64,000 nucleotides of DNA, from the NCBI GenBank assembly GCA_949286115.1, contig CASEBK010000003.1, forward strand, positions 1-64,000, in the 5' to 3' direction. The notes below the pieces were generated by a model that made no database searches, had not been told where the DNA came from, and saw nothing but the letters and a program-made list of their open reading frames with translations. Made by a program: the position numbers and the translations under genes. Shown here piece by piece: positions 34,601-43,044 of this stretch (within the stretch, counting starts at the first letter, position 1; each line of letters begins with the position of its first letter). The DNA is from an uncultured Veillonellaceae bacterium (GTDB taxonomy: Bacteria; Bacillota; Negativicutes; Veillonellales; Dialisteraceae).

Positions 34601-36075
34601 GAATATACATCGCCATTGCCCTGAAAATCTGCGGACAGCGATTCCGCCTCGTAGCCGTTCCAGGAAAGCCCGATCCCCGTTGCCGCGCCGTCTATCGCTG
34701 AAAAGACGGGAGCACCGCCGTTCCACTGCCCTGACGCGGTCAGAGACCCGGTCACGATGCCGGCCGCGCCGGTCTCCGGTGCCAATGGTGTAAGGTCAAA
34801 GTGGTCCGCCGCCGCGCGGATCTGAAAATCCCCCGTGCGTACATTATAAGAACCGGCTCCCTGCAGATGTCCGTCCGCCGTTTCCACATCCAGCGAGGAA
34901 AGATACAGCTGTCCATCCTGCAGAGACGCCTGCACGTTCCCCGATCTCACTTCCACCCCGCGGATCCGTCCGTCTGTCAGAGACAATTCGCCATCTCCAG
35001 AAAGTGCCGTCATGTCAGAGATCGGTCCGGACAGATGGATGCTGCCGGACAGTCTGCCCTCCATCTCCCTGCCGGGGAAGAGCTGGGCCAGGTCCGCATC
35101 CTCCATCTTGAGATATCCCTTAAGCTTCGGCGACGCCGCCCAGGAAATGTCCATATCGCCTGCGACGCGCTGCCCGTTGAGACAAAACGAAGCATCTTGC
35201 AGATGTGCATTCCCGTCAACGACAGAAAACTGCGTGTTCCCTTCTGTCACCTCATACGAATCGACAGACAGGGCCGCTCCCTCAAGTTTCCCGTCTATGG
35301 TATAGGTCAGGGCATCCCCCTGCTGCTGAAGTTCCGCTTTCGTGACCTGCACTGTGCCCGTCTTCATCGCGACGGACGGCGCGGCGGCGGGAAGATACTT
35401 CAGGAAAGGCTGCAGCTTCTGCAGCGCCACCGCGTCTGTCGAGGCATCTACCGAAAAATGGGTTTCATCCGTGTAAGAAAGGCGGGCATCAAAATGAGCC
35501 TCAGAAAATTCACCGCTCAACGCGGCGCTGATGCTTCCCTCATTCATCCAGGAGAACTGGCCTTCCATATGTTCAATCTGACAGAGCCCTGCCGCCTGCA
35601 GAGAAATCCCGGCTGTTCCGTCTTTCATAAGGACCCGCCCGCGGAAAACGCTGGGAGAAGTGTCCTGCTGCGGCTTCAAAAGCGACTGTACGTTCCAGGT
35701 ACCGTCTGGATTTTCCGCTGCATGGATCTCAGGACGATCTAATACGACGTCCTGGATCATAGCGGACACGCCGTCGCCATTTTTCCATGCAGAAAACGCG
35801 CCGGCCAGCGTCCAGCTCACCTTCAGCGCGGGCGACCTGAACACGACTCGCCCCTCTGCATCCCTGAGTTCAAGATCTTTGAATTCAAGGTCATACAAAG
35901 GGTCGAGGTCTACTGTGCTCCATGCGAGCGTCCCGTTGATCCGTTCCGCTCCGACCTCTTCCAGCAGCGGCTCCAGCTTCCCAACGGCCACCGGCCGGAT
36001 CAGAAAGTACGACGCGGCAAAGAGGAGGCACAGGAAAATCACTGCGGCGCGGATCCATTTCCCCGTTTTCTTCAT
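31687..36075 (-). CDS. tamB: TamB-family inner-membrane-anchored envelope protein (AsmA-like)
   Basis: 1462 residues. One N-terminal transmembrane helix (AAVIFLCLLFAASYFLI) is followed by a very long run of amphipathic beta strands typical of the TamB/AsmA-like bridge proteins, with recurring patterns such as LSGSIHLSGPISDMTALSGD and GTLEHPAFDLSFSV. The C-terminal TamB domain (DUF490) starts at about residue 1130 and ends WYNNDHDSYVGADYQFQF with a terminal Phe. The family spans the periplasm with a hydrophobic groove and helps move phospholipids, or assemble proteins, at the outer membrane. No tamA is adjacent; BamA, encoded downstream, is a possible partner. Confidence 0.92.
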   Translation of the reverse strand: MKKTGKWIRAAVIFLCLLFAASYFLIRPVAVGKLEPLLEEVGAERINGTLAWSTVDLDPLYDLEFKDLELRDAEGRVVFRSPALKVSWTLAGAFSAWKNGDGVSAMIQDVVLDRPEIHAAENPDGTWNVQSLLKPQQDTSPSVFRGRVLMKDGTAGISLQAAGLCQIEHMEGQFSWMNEGSISAALSGEFSEAHFDARLSYTDETHFSVDASTDAVALQKLQPFLKYLPAAAPSVAMKTGTVQVTKAELQQQGDALTYTIDGKLEGAALSVDSYEVTEGNTQFSVVDGNAHLQDASFCLNGQRVAGDMDISWAASPKLKGYLKMEDADLAQLFPGREMEGRLSGSIHLSGPISDMTALSGDGELSLTDGRIRGVEVRSGNVQASLQDGQLYLSSLDVETADGHLQGAGSYNVRTGDFQIRAAADHFDLTPLAPETGAAGIVTGSLTASGQWNGGAPVFSAIDGAATGIGLSWNGYEAESLSADFQGNGDVYSVRFYGNGLSGEGVHADSVAGELEGNGENWQINYLNGTVGGGAFSLRGRYAPEQMDLTVQAGHIEAAPFAALAGEDFGGMTSASGHISGTLEHPAFDLSFSVTDGHYQEASFRRLAGELTSDGEWVTIRRAEMETQTGRHTLTGRIGLSAPHPLEIEEKSEHTRIENVLKLAGIDAPLTGWFQNETTIRGTMDAPEISGRFMAWDGSAAGELYQSLSADYAVKDDGQLSITNGLAYIYGGAAYLNGTVSEKALDLEAALIDVDIERILRTGPAKGRVTFRGHISGSITSPIFDGQMSSRQISVNGSEIEQITAGVSYEDQVFRITDGFFRQRDGRFRWSGLVNAETGAMSGRLRFYGWSMEEALRFFQLPVSHVSGSMNGGMFIRGTMDDPEVSLNINLNGGSLGETPMGDGRFNLSYVNGLLSIQECYLPVGNGILAAKGTIQNGGAVDLTAAANHMDVSWIPQVLGISDLTLGGDLTAGITLSGTLKDPSADISITVTDPKYNGIAFDSLSLMGNAEKGAFQIDQLLATKGVYKASAHGVVPVSALTRIDNGRNIPFDVDVDLDNADLNALVFMADSVTSASGPVKGHLKISGPWNDPTIQGGAVVRDGQLTAEPLAEPVTNIDGTLLFSGKEAELNGQAELGGGTVSAAVRTGWDHMQLTGYAGEAHAHLPNLNSAYYKGRLDADMTLTEERNLPKVAGTINVEEAVVDIPMSFESSGESPDLLLDVSVNVGDDVRLYNSLLYDMTVRGNVRAMGLMARPVTSGRVTVDKGTIKYLSNEFNITEGTAVWGGVPDSFLPVLNVKANTTVGHYKVGMDLSGPPGGFIFNLHSEPSLNDTQIVTLLTLRQAPGSAEEDSATGALFNAGLSMVFSGGVQDLIRNTFGLDLISVTSSLTDYYSSSDSGLNDDYYYIKIGKYLFNDFMLTATMGVNNDEQSYGFRYDLKSRIGLAAWYNNDHDSYVGADYQFQF

Positions 36076-36240
36076 GTGTGTCCTTTGAATGAGATTTCAA
36101 ACGTGTCTAGTCAGTCATTCCAGAAATAAGTTTTGCTTTTCCTATGAAAATGATTGCTTATTTACAGTGTAATCTGTCTTACCTCATCTGTCCATGAAAA
36201 ATACCTTGAACTTTCCATGGAGTAAGCTGTTTTGGATACA

Positions 36241-36274
36241 GAAAAGCCGATCCAATCCATCGAAGGACTGGATC
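36241..36274 (-). terminator. Terminator after tolC
   Basis: The hairpin GATCCAGTCC-TTCGAT-GGATTGGATC (one mismatch) is followed by GGCTTTTC on the minus strand. The T-run is short. It would separate mlaEFD-tolC from tamB, whose own promoter should lie at 36080-36235, although I see no clear consensus there. Confidence 0.65.
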
Positions 36275-36294
36275 AGCACGTTTTATTTCCCTGT

Positions 36295-37761
36295 TTATTT
36301 TTTCGTCTCAGGACGAATGACCGCCGGGATTCCCAACGCTTTTTCCAGCGTCGCAAGGCCTACATTGTAATCATACATGGCGGTGATATAGTTCGTCCGC
36401 GCCGAATTCAGATTATACTGCGCGTCAAGCACATCCAGATTGATGCCTACGCCGGATTTGTAGCGCACCGTTGCGATCTTATAAGCTTCTTCCGCTTCGG
36501 CGACCGCCGCTTCCGTCGCGCGGATCTTTTCCTTTGCCGAGAGGATGTTCAGATAATCCTGGCGGACTTCGAGGGCCACGCTCTCCCGCACCTGTTGAAG
36601 AGACTCTTCTGCCGACCGCATGGCCGCCTTGGCCGATTTGATCTGCGCGTCCGTCGCGCCGCCGTCCCAGAGCGACCAGCTCAGGCCGCCGCTGATGGTC
36701 CAACCTTCATGATCAAACCCGGGGAAATCATCGTCGTCCCAGTTATATCCGCCGCCCACCTGCACCGTGGGGAGATAGCCGGATTTAGCCACTTTGACCT
36801 GCTCTTTCGCCGCACGATATGCATACTCTGCCTGCAGGATCTCCCACCGGTTCTTATCGGCGATGGCAAGAGCCTGATCCATCGTGATAGTAAATTCCGG
36901 TTCCGGGAAATTGGTATCCGTCGGCACCAGCTTCGTCGACATGGGCAGGCGCATGATGTTGTTCAGATTGGCTTCCGCCACATTTTTCGTGTTCTGCGCA
37001 GTAATGTATTCCTGCTTAGCATTCGCCAGCGACACGTTGGACGAGAGCACGTCCAGTTTAGCTACGATGCCTGCATTGTACTGCTGCTGTACGTTGGTGA
37101 GATGGCTGCTGAGGTTCTCTACCGATTCGCGGCTCACGTCTTCCAGATTGATCGCTTCCAGATACTGGTAATAGGCGCTGGTCGCGTTCAGCTTGGTATC
37201 CGCTTCCGAGAGGTAGACCGCTTCTTCCGCTGCTTCTCTCTGATACCGCGCCGCATTAATCAGCCCTTCGACGCGTCCGCCCGTCCAGAGCGGCCACGTC
37301 ACGTTCAGGCCATTGTTATAGGAATTTTGGATAGAGACCACCGTTCTTCCTGTAGCTGCGCTCGTCCCTTCGCTGCGGTTGCGGGATGCACTAAAAGAAT
37401 AGTCAAGGCTCGGGTTCTTCCCTGCTGCCGCTTCGCTCACGGCCGCTTCCGCCTCGGTCAGGGCATATTCAGAGATCCGGATGTCACGGTTGTTCTGGAT
37501 GGCCGTGGAAACGGCGCCTTTGAGATCGATCTGGATGGTCTCCGCCTCCGGCGTCTCCGGTGCCGCCGGCAGCTTCTCTGCAAGCAGCATATTGTCAAAA
37601 TTGACCTGCTTCGTCGGATGTTCCAGCGCTTTCTGCACCGTCTCGGCCGCCTTCCCCGGTTCAGTGATCTCTACGTCGGCCGCTCCGGCGGGAAAAGACG
37701 CTGTCAATGCCAGCGCGGCCATGACAGAGGCCCCAAGCAGTTTATATTCTTTCTTCTTCAT
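36295..37761 (-). CDS. tolC: TolC-family outer-membrane efflux channel
   Basis: 488 residues from the ATG at 37761 (GAAGGGATGG upstream); a TTG 21 bp earlier is less likely. Signal peptide ends FPAGAA|D (about residue 28 from the ATG). Two internal repeats of long helices and short strands are visible (IRISEYALTEAEAAVSEAAAGKNPSLDYSF and LQAEYAYRAAKEQVKVAKSGYLPTVQ), as in TolC. It would form a trimeric trans-periplasmic duct for exporters such as the MacAB-type system at 13-16 kb. It is the last gene of the mlaE-mlaF-mlaD-tolC operon, 35 bp after mlaD. Confidence 0.93.
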   Translation of the reverse strand: MKKKEYKLLGASVMAALALTASFPAGAADVEITEPGKAAETVQKALEHPTKQVNFDNMLLAEKLPAAPETPEAETIQIDLKGAVSTAIQNNRDIRISEYALTEAEAAVSEAAAGKNPSLDYSFSASRNRSEGTSAATGRTVVSIQNSYNNGLNVTWPLWTGGRVEGLINAARYQREAAEEAVYLSEADTKLNATSAYYQYLEAINLEDVSRESVENLSSHLTNVQQQYNAGIVAKLDVLSSNVSLANAKQEYITAQNTKNVAEANLNNIMRLPMSTKLVPTDTNFPEPEFTITMDQALAIADKNRWEILQAEYAYRAAKEQVKVAKSGYLPTVQVGGGYNWDDDDFPGFDHEGWTISGGLSWSLWDGGATDAQIKSAKAAMRSAEESLQQVRESVALEVRQDYLNILSAKEKIRATEAAVAEAEEAYKIATVRYKSGVGINLDVLDAQYNLNSARTNYITAMYDYNVGLATLEKALGIPAVIRPETKK

Positions 37762-37796
37762 CTTGTTCCATCCCTTCTGCAATCATGCACCGGATC

Positions 37797-38945
37797 TCAA
37801 TACATATAGCTCACGCCGATATAATTGCCGCCGCCGCGCCGCTTTTCCGGCTGGATCGTCTGCAGCGTCGCAAAAATATCAGGAAATATCTCATACCCGC
37901 CCTTGATACGGACCGTCAGATCATTCGGATCATAGACGTCAGCGCCGATGCGCCATCGATCGGCGTCATACTCCGCACCGGCTCCCACTTCGCCGCGGAC
38001 CATGCCGCCGTAGAAGTTCCACCGATCCTCGCGGACTCCGTATTGAGCATTGAGGAGCGAGTCGTCTCCCAGCGCTTCCACGCCGAGACGGATGAATTTT
38101 TTATCCCCGAATTTGAACGAGAAATTCGGGGAAAACTCTTCCTCTGAGGTATTATATAACAATTCTCCTTCGCCAGACAAACGGAAGCCGCTCATAAGAC
38201 CGTCCAGTTTTCCCGACAGATCGCGAGCTTTGAAAGACAGCGCCTTCGCGTTTTCCGAAGTTGCCGCCATGTTGTCAAGAATGACCCGCGCCTGAGCGCC
38301 AGCCTGCCCGTCCTGATTGAAATCCGTCAGGATCCCGTTCATCTGCTGTGTCATATTTTCCACATCCCCAGCGATCTGGATGCCCTGTGCCGTGAGGATG
38401 GCCAGATTCTGTGTAAGCGCATTGATATTGGACAAGGTATTCTTCATGTTTTCCTGAGACGCACGGTCCGACATGACGGAATTGAGCCCGTCCAGAAGCT
38501 GCTGCGCCGAATCAGCCAGCTTATCCATTTTATTCATGGCAGAATCGAATCCCGGTGCCGCTTCACCATGGACCGACATCCCTTCTTCCAGTATCCCGTT
38601 TTCCAGACGGCCACCGGCGGCGCGCACATACATGCCGCCCATGACGCCGCTCGTCTGAATGGAGAAAGACGCGTCTTTCGGCACTTCGCTTCCTTCATAG
38701 AAACGAAGAGTCAGCACAGCTTCGCCTTTTTGGACAGCGATATCATCGACCCGACCCACTTCAACGCCCGCATACCGGATGGGATTGCCCGGTTCGATGC
38801 CTTCTGCCTCTTGAAAATAACCGGTCACATGAAAACCGTCTTTCCCAAAAAGGACCAGGTGCGACAGATGCATGATGATCCCTGCAAAGATCAGCAGCCC
38901 CGCCAGGGCAAACGCACCGACCTTAGCTTCCGTAGACCATTTCAT
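37797..38945 (-). CDS. mlaD: MlaD-type MCE lipid-transport protein with C-terminal beta-barrel-like extension
   Basis: 382 residues, about twice E. coli MlaD (183). One transmembrane helix lies at about residues 10-30; the MCE domain at 37-112 (FHVTGYFQEAEGIEPGNPIRYAG); a helical, coiled-coil-like segment at 130-250; and a beta-rich part at 253-382 (FRLSGEGELLYNTS, FYGGMVRGEVGAGAEYD, YIGVSYMY) with alternating pattern and an aromatic end. Known biology: the Veillonella parvula Mla system has such a long MlaD that bridges the two membranes and replaces MlaC/MlaA. The same role is inferred here. ATGA overlap with mlaF. Confidence 0.92.
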   Translation of the reverse strand: MKWSTEAKVGAFALAGLLIFAGIIMHLSHLVLFGKDGFHVTGYFQEAEGIEPGNPIRYAGVEVGRVDDIAVQKGEAVLTLRFYEGSEVPKDASFSIQTSGVMGGMYVRAAGGRLENGILEEGMSVHGEAAPGFDSAMNKMDKLADSAQQLLDGLNSVMSDRASQENMKNTLSNINALTQNLAILTAQGIQIAGDVENMTQQMNGILTDFNQDGQAGAQARVILDNMAATSENAKALSFKARDLSGKLDGLMSGFRLSGEGELLYNTSEEEFSPNFSFKFGDKKFIRLGVEALGDDSLLNAQYGVREDRWNFYGGMVRGEVGAGAEYDADRWRIGADVYDPNDLTVRIKGGYEIFPDIFATLQTIQPEKRRGGGNYIGVSYMY

Positions 38946-39694
38946 CCCTGTTCACCTTCTTCCTTTGGATATTCCCAGCCGTTGATGAATTGCTGGACCC
39001 GGCCGTCCCGGGATCGGTAGAGCGCATCGGGCGTACCGATCGCCAGAAAAGAACCTTCATACAAAAAAGCCATGCGGTCTGCGATTTCGCCGGCAGACTT
39101 CATATCATGCGTCACGACGACGCTCGTAGCGTGCATCTCCTGCTGCGTATGCCGGATAAGATGACTGATCGCTGTGGAGCGGATCGGATCCAGCCCCGCC
39201 GTAGGCTCGTCATACAGAATGATCTCCGGGTCCAGCGCGATAGCCCGCGCCAAGCTCACCCGCTTCTTCATCCCGCCGGACAGGCTTGCCGGCATCAAGT
39301 CTTCCACATCATCCAGCCCCACCATGTGCAGCTTGTTCTGCACGATGGCCTCAATCTCTGCTTCCGGCAGCTTTTCATGCTGGCGAAGGCCGAACGCCAC
39401 ATTTTCACGGATGCTCATAGAATCGAACAGCGCGGAATACTGGAAGACCATCCCCATATGCCGCCGCACTTCGTTCCACGCATCTTCGTCCAGATGCGTC
39501 ACATCCTGTCCATTGACGAAGATCTCTCCGGAATCCGGTTTCAGCAGTCCGATGATGAGCTTCAGGATAGTGGACTTCCCAGAACCGGAGGCACCGAGGA
39601 TGACCATCGTTTCACCGTCATTGATCGTCAGGTTGACATCTTTCAGGATCTGCCGATCTCCAAAAGATTTACACACATGCATCAGTTCGATCAT
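38942..39694 (-). CDS. mlaF: Mla phospholipid transport system ATP-binding protein
   Basis: 250 residues with Walker A (LGASGSGKST), signature (LSGGMKKRVSLARAI, the KKR variant seen in MlaF), Walker B (IILYDEPTAGLDP) and H-loop (VVTHDMKSA). It powers MlaE-MlaD phospholipid movement at the inner membrane. No mlaB (STAS) gene is present, as expected for the Negativicutes version. It starts 8 bp after mlaE and overlaps mlaD by 4 bp. Confidence 0.96.
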   Translation of the reverse strand: MIELMHVCKSFGDRQILKDVNLTINDGETMVILGASGSGKSTILKLIIGLLKPDSGEIFVNGQDVTHLDEDAWNEVRRHMGMVFQYSALFDSMSIRENVAFGLRQHEKLPEAEIEAIVQNKLHMVGLDDVEDLMPASLSGGMKKRVSLARAIALDPEIILYDEPTAGLDPIRSTAISHLIRHTQQEMHATSVVVTHDMKSAGEIADRMAFLYEGSFLAIGTPDALYRSRDGRVQQFINGWEYPKEEGEQG

Positions 39695-39702
39695 AAGCGA
39701 CC

Positions 39703-40467
39703 TCAGAACAATATGGCCGACAGCAGGTAATTCGCAGCAAAGAGCATGACGATAGAATAGACGACCGACTGCGTCGTCGCCCGGCCTACGCCTTCGGCAC
39801 CGGCGGTACAGGTCATCCCCCTATCACACCCGACGAGCGCGACGATCATGCCGAAGATCACCGATTTCACCATGCCCATGTAAATGTCTGCCGGCCCGCA
39901 GAACACATCAATGGAATGGAGGAACGTATAGGCGGATACATTCTCCGTCAGGGCAGCGACCACCATCCCGCCGGCGATCCCGATGGTCACGCCGAATACG
40001 TTCAGGATGGGCAGCATGGTCATACATGCGACAAAACGGGGCACCACCAGGTAGGCCACCGGGTTGACCGCCATGCAGCGCAGTGCATCGATCTGCTCTG
40101 TCACCCGCATGGTACCGATCTCCGCCGTGATGGCCGCGCCTACGCGCCCCGCCAGGACCACGCCGCACAGCACAGGTCCCAATTCGCGCCCCATACCGAT
40201 GGCCACGATACCGCCGATGGAAAATTCCGCTCCGTATTTGATGAGCTCCCCTGCGATCTGGAACGAAAGGACCATCCCTGTAAACAGCAGCGTCAGACCC
40301 ACGATGGGAAACGATTTCACGCCCAGTTCCAGACACTGCTTAGCCGTTTCATGGCCCTGGATCTTGTGAAACTGACGGATCGTCGCGACAAAGAGGAGCA
40401 GCACCGCGCCGAGCTGATGAAAGATCCCGATGGCTGACTGTCCCAGCGCTTCCAAAAATGCGGTCAC
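39703..40467 (-). CDS. mlaE: Mla phospholipid transport system permease
   Basis: 254 residues from a GTG at 40467 with AAGGAGGGG upstream; an in-frame TTG lies 24 bp earlier. Five to six membrane helices and the conserved MlaE core (FPIVGLTLLFTGMVLSFQIA, GREL-GPVLCGVVLAGRVGAA, AEIGTMRVTEQIDAL) are present. It forms the inner-membrane channel that works with MlaF and MlaD. It is the first gene of the operon and has a good promoter at 40506-40534. Confidence 0.95.
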   Translation of the reverse strand: MTAFLEALGQSAIGIFHQLGAVLLLFVATIRQFHKIQGHETAKQCLELGVKSFPIVGLTLLFTGMVLSFQIAGELIKYGAEFSIGGIVAIGMGRELGPVLCGVVLAGRVGAAITAEIGTMRVTEQIDALRCMAVNPVAYLVVPRFVACMTMLPILNVFGVTIGIAGGMVVAALTENVSAYTFLHSIDVFCGPADIYMGMVKSVIFGMIVALVGCDRGMTCTAGAEGVGRATTQSVVYSIVMLFAANYLLSAILF

Positions 40468-40505
40468 AGGCTGCCCCTCCTTTCTGAGCAATCATGATTA
40501 TTATT

Positions 40506-40534
40506 ATAATACATCAAAGGTAAGTGAATTTCAA
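40506..40534 (-). promoter_or_regulatory. Promoter of mlaE-mlaF-mlaD-tolC
   Basis: TTGAAA (40534-40529), a 17-bp spacer and TATTAT (40511-40506) on the minus strand, about 40 bp from the GTG start. Confidence 0.7.
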
Positions 40535-40601
40535 ACCGGCCGATCCGCGTAAATCAGAAAAATTTTACCGACGCTGCGGCCCTTCTCTGCCTGTCGAAAA
40601 T

Positions 40602-40635
40602 GACAAAAGAGCGAATGACTGCTCCGCTCTTTGTC
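40602..40635 (-). terminator. Hairpin terminator after the S55 peptidase gene
   Basis: GACAAAGAGCG (40635-40625) pairs with CGCTCTTTTGTC (40613-40602) on the minus strand, starting within 6 bp of the stop. It has a T-rich 3' arm but no long T-run after the stem. Confidence 0.6.
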
Positions 40636-40640
40636 CCTCT

Positions 40641-42578
40641 TTATATCTCCGCATTTCCTGCGGGCTTCGTATTCTCTGCGCTTTTATCCGTGTTCTGCAT
40701 CGCTTCTTTTTCTTTGTTTTTCATTTCCAACCGCATTTTGTTCTGATCTTCCCGGTTCGCTTTCATCTTCTGCAGCGCCCGGTCCCGATCTGCCGGAGCC
40801 ATGACCTGAAACGTGAATTGCCCATCCCCATAGATGACGTAACCCGTTTCCACGCGGCTCACGGCGGCCTCTCTTTCTTTAGTCGTTTCCTCCTCGGAAT
40901 CCTTGCCCTTCAGATAGTCCGGCTTTTCCGGATTTTTCCTGTTCTGGATCTTCACATCGCTGGATTTTTCCTCGTCCTTTGCGATCATACTGACCTCCGG
41001 ATCGAGGATCTCCACCACTACCTGATTGTTCTGATCTTCCTTCATGAGCTTATCCTGCAGATCTTTCAGGTCTTTGTACGTGCGAAGCCGCTCCAAGATC
41101 TCATCGGTCAGGTTGTATTTCTGCTGCTGGATCAGATACGGCAGCGGCACGACACCGCCGCCGCGCACTTCAAGGATCATTTCTCCCAAAGGCTGGTCTT
41201 TCGGTACGGTGAACGTAAGGTCTTTATAGAAGACTTTCCCGCGGTACGGCTCCAGCCGCACACGAATGAAAATGGGATCACCGGGGCTCACGATCATCGG
41301 TGTAGCCGTGGCATCGAGAAGCTGTGCCGTCCGCCGTTCCTTCGTCACATGCATATCCACCTGGATGCTGCGGAGCGGGTAATCTTCGAACCGATTCTGC
41401 GCCAGGAGCCGCACCACATTGTAGAGCTCATCGACGCTGCGCTCTGCGATATCCGATGCTGACCAGTACAGATTCTTACGGGAAAACGTCTGCTGCTTCG
41501 GATCTTCTGGATACAGCGTGTAATCGATCTCCACACTTCCCTCACCGCGCCGGTCCATGACCCGGCTCACCGCATTGTAGACCGATGTAGCCGATAAGGT
41601 CGGCAGAAGCGATTCATCGCGGATCATGCGCACATCAAGATCATTCTCTACTTTTCGATCCGTATCTGTCACGGAAGCATGAAGCGCCGTGAACGCCGGA
41701 ACTGTTCCGCTCCGTCCGCTGATGCCGGCACCACGGTCCTGATCAACCGTACCGATCTCCGCGCCGACCGTCCCCAGTTTGAATGGCAGGTTCTGACTGG
41801 GCACGACAGCCAGAATATAAGAATTGTGCATGAAGTACCCGCTGCTGCCGCGGCTCATGAAGGGGTGACCAAAAGCCACCATCCGGTCGCCGTCCACATA
41901 GGTGACGGTCCCGACCGCGCCGAGCTTCAGGTCTCCGCTCACGAGAGACGCTGCCACCGCCCCGCCGGCTTCCAGCGGATAAGCGAAGTCATCACTTCCG
42001 GCATCCGCCGCTGCATAGGGTGTCATGTGGAAGTCTTCCATCTTTTTCGACAGGTAATCCATCGCCTCCGGCGTATATCCGGACGCCATGAGAGGCGTCT
42101 CGATAGGGACCAGATCATTGGAAGGCGCAGGAAGGAAGGAGGAATCCCTCTGGTCCTCCATTGTCCAGAGGCTCAGCATATCCGAGATGGGCGTCACCAT
42201 CCCGATCCGTCCGCCGGACTGCGGGAATCCATAAGCCACTGCTCCCAGAAGCTTCCCACCGATATAGACGGGACTGCCGCTCATGCCCTGCGCGATGCCG
42301 TTCGTCTCATCAATCACGGGGCCGGAGACGCGGACCAGCACCAGATCGCCGCCGGTCGCGCCGCGGTCTTTCATGACGCCGAGCACCTCCACATCAAATG
42401 TGGAGATCTCCCGGCCATGCACGACGGTCTTCGCATACCCGCGCATCCCTTCCTGCACCTCAGAAATAGGAAGAAAAGCGGGCTCCTCCGCCAGGCCGCA
42501 CACACCGGCCAGCCCTGTCATCATCAGACCGAGCACCGCTGCCAATACTTTTCTGCTGTTTTTCGTTTTATATCTCAT
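40641..42578 (-). CDS. SpoIVB-type S55 serine peptidase homologue, exported
   Basis: 645 residues. A signal peptide ends about residue 31 (VCGLAEE). The S55 domain follows: ISEVQEGMRGYAKTVVHG, FDVEVLGVM, then GMSGSPVYIGGKLLGAVAYG, whose Ser (about 100) is the family nucleophile and whose His candidate is about 54, and MVAFGHPF. The C-terminal 350 residues include a beta-rich middle and a Lys/Glu-rich tail (KEREAAVS...MRLEMKNKEKEAMQNT). Known SpoIVB cleaves a signalling partner during sporulation; no sporulation genes are seen here, so the role is open: envelope proteolysis or signalling. Start behind CAGGAG. It is 20 bp after the small lipoyl-like protein gene. Confidence 0.83.
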   Translation of the reverse strand: MRYKTKNSRKVLAAVLGLMMTGLAGVCGLAEEPAFLPISEVQEGMRGYAKTVVHGREISTFDVEVLGVMKDRGATGGDLVLVRVSGPVIDETNGIAQGMSGSPVYIGGKLLGAVAYGFPQSGGRIGMVTPISDMLSLWTMEDQRDSSFLPAPSNDLVPIETPLMASGYTPEAMDYLSKKMEDFHMTPYAAADAGSDDFAYPLEAGGAVAASLVSGDLKLGAVGTVTYVDGDRMVAFGHPFMSRGSSGYFMHNSYILAVVPSQNLPFKLGTVGAEIGTVDQDRGAGISGRSGTVPAFTALHASVTDTDRKVENDLDVRMIRDESLLPTLSATSVYNAVSRVMDRRGEGSVEIDYTLYPEDPKQQTFSRKNLYWSASDIAERSVDELYNVVRLLAQNRFEDYPLRSIQVDMHVTKERRTAQLLDATATPMIVSPGDPIFIRVRLEPYRGKVFYKDLTFTVPKDQPLGEMILEVRGGGVVPLPYLIQQQKYNLTDEILERLRTYKDLKDLQDKLMKEDQNNQVVVEILDPEVSMIAKDEEKSSDVKIQNRKNPEKPDYLKGKDSEEETTKEREAAVSRVETGYVIYGDGQFTFQVMAPADRDRALQKMKANREDQNKMRLEMKNKEKEAMQNTDKSAENTKPAGNAEI

Positions 42579-42598
42579 CTGTTACTCCTGCGGCAGGA

Positions 42599-42895
42599 TC
42601 AGCTGCGGCTCTCCAACAGGGCGATCACATCGCCGCGCCGCACGTCCTGCCCCTTTTCTGCCCTGACTTCCCGGACCATCCCATCCGCAGAGGCTTTGGC
42701 TGCCGGCACAGGTCCCGCCAGCGTGTCCACTTCAGCCAGCACATCACCTTCCGCCACGGAAGCACCGGCGGTCACAACGGACTGCACAGTTCCGCTGATC
42801 ACCGCTCTCTGTTCTACCAGTTCTCTCGCTTCCGCCGTGCCGCCGGCCAGCATTAGAGCCGCCAGCAGCGCCGCTGCGATCTGTTTCCGTTTCAT
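42599..42895 (-). CDS. Small exported biotinyl/lipoyl-like (hammerhead) protein
   Basis: 98 residues from the ATG at 42895 (GGAGGAACG upstream); an upstream ATG gives a longer frame without a ribosome site. Signal peptide ends AGGTAEA|R (about 24). The rest resembles a single biotinyl/lipoyl-type barrel: VISGTVQSVVTAGASVAEGD, EVDTLAGPVPAAKASADG and VREVRAEKGQDVRRGDVIAL. The usual target Lys (EAMK motif) is absent, and the VPAAKAS position is not equivalent, so modification is doubtful. It may act as a periplasmic adaptor-like domain alone. It lies 20 bp upstream of the S55 peptidase and is probably co-transcribed. Confidence 0.78.
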   Translation of the reverse strand: MKRKQIAAALLAALMLAGGTAEARELVEQRAVISGTVQSVVTAGASVAEGDVLAEVDTLAGPVPAAKASADGMVREVRAEKGQDVRRGDVIALLESRS

Positions 42896-43005
42896 ATCCG
42901 TTCCTCCGTTTTCTGCGCTGCGCCTCCTGCAGCGCACAGGTCATCACTGTTATGATTGTATTCTACCATTAAAGAAATGAATTGAAAATCGCATGCCGAG
43001 CACAG

Positions 43006-43030
43006 AAAAACGGCAGCTCCTGCGCCGCCG
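43006..43030 (-). terminator. Terminator after the MreB homologue
   Basis: The hairpin CGGCGGC...GCTGCCG (one mismatch) followed by five T on the minus strand, 14 bp past the stop. Confidence 0.7.
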
Positions 43031-43044
43031 CTTTGCCTTTGTAT

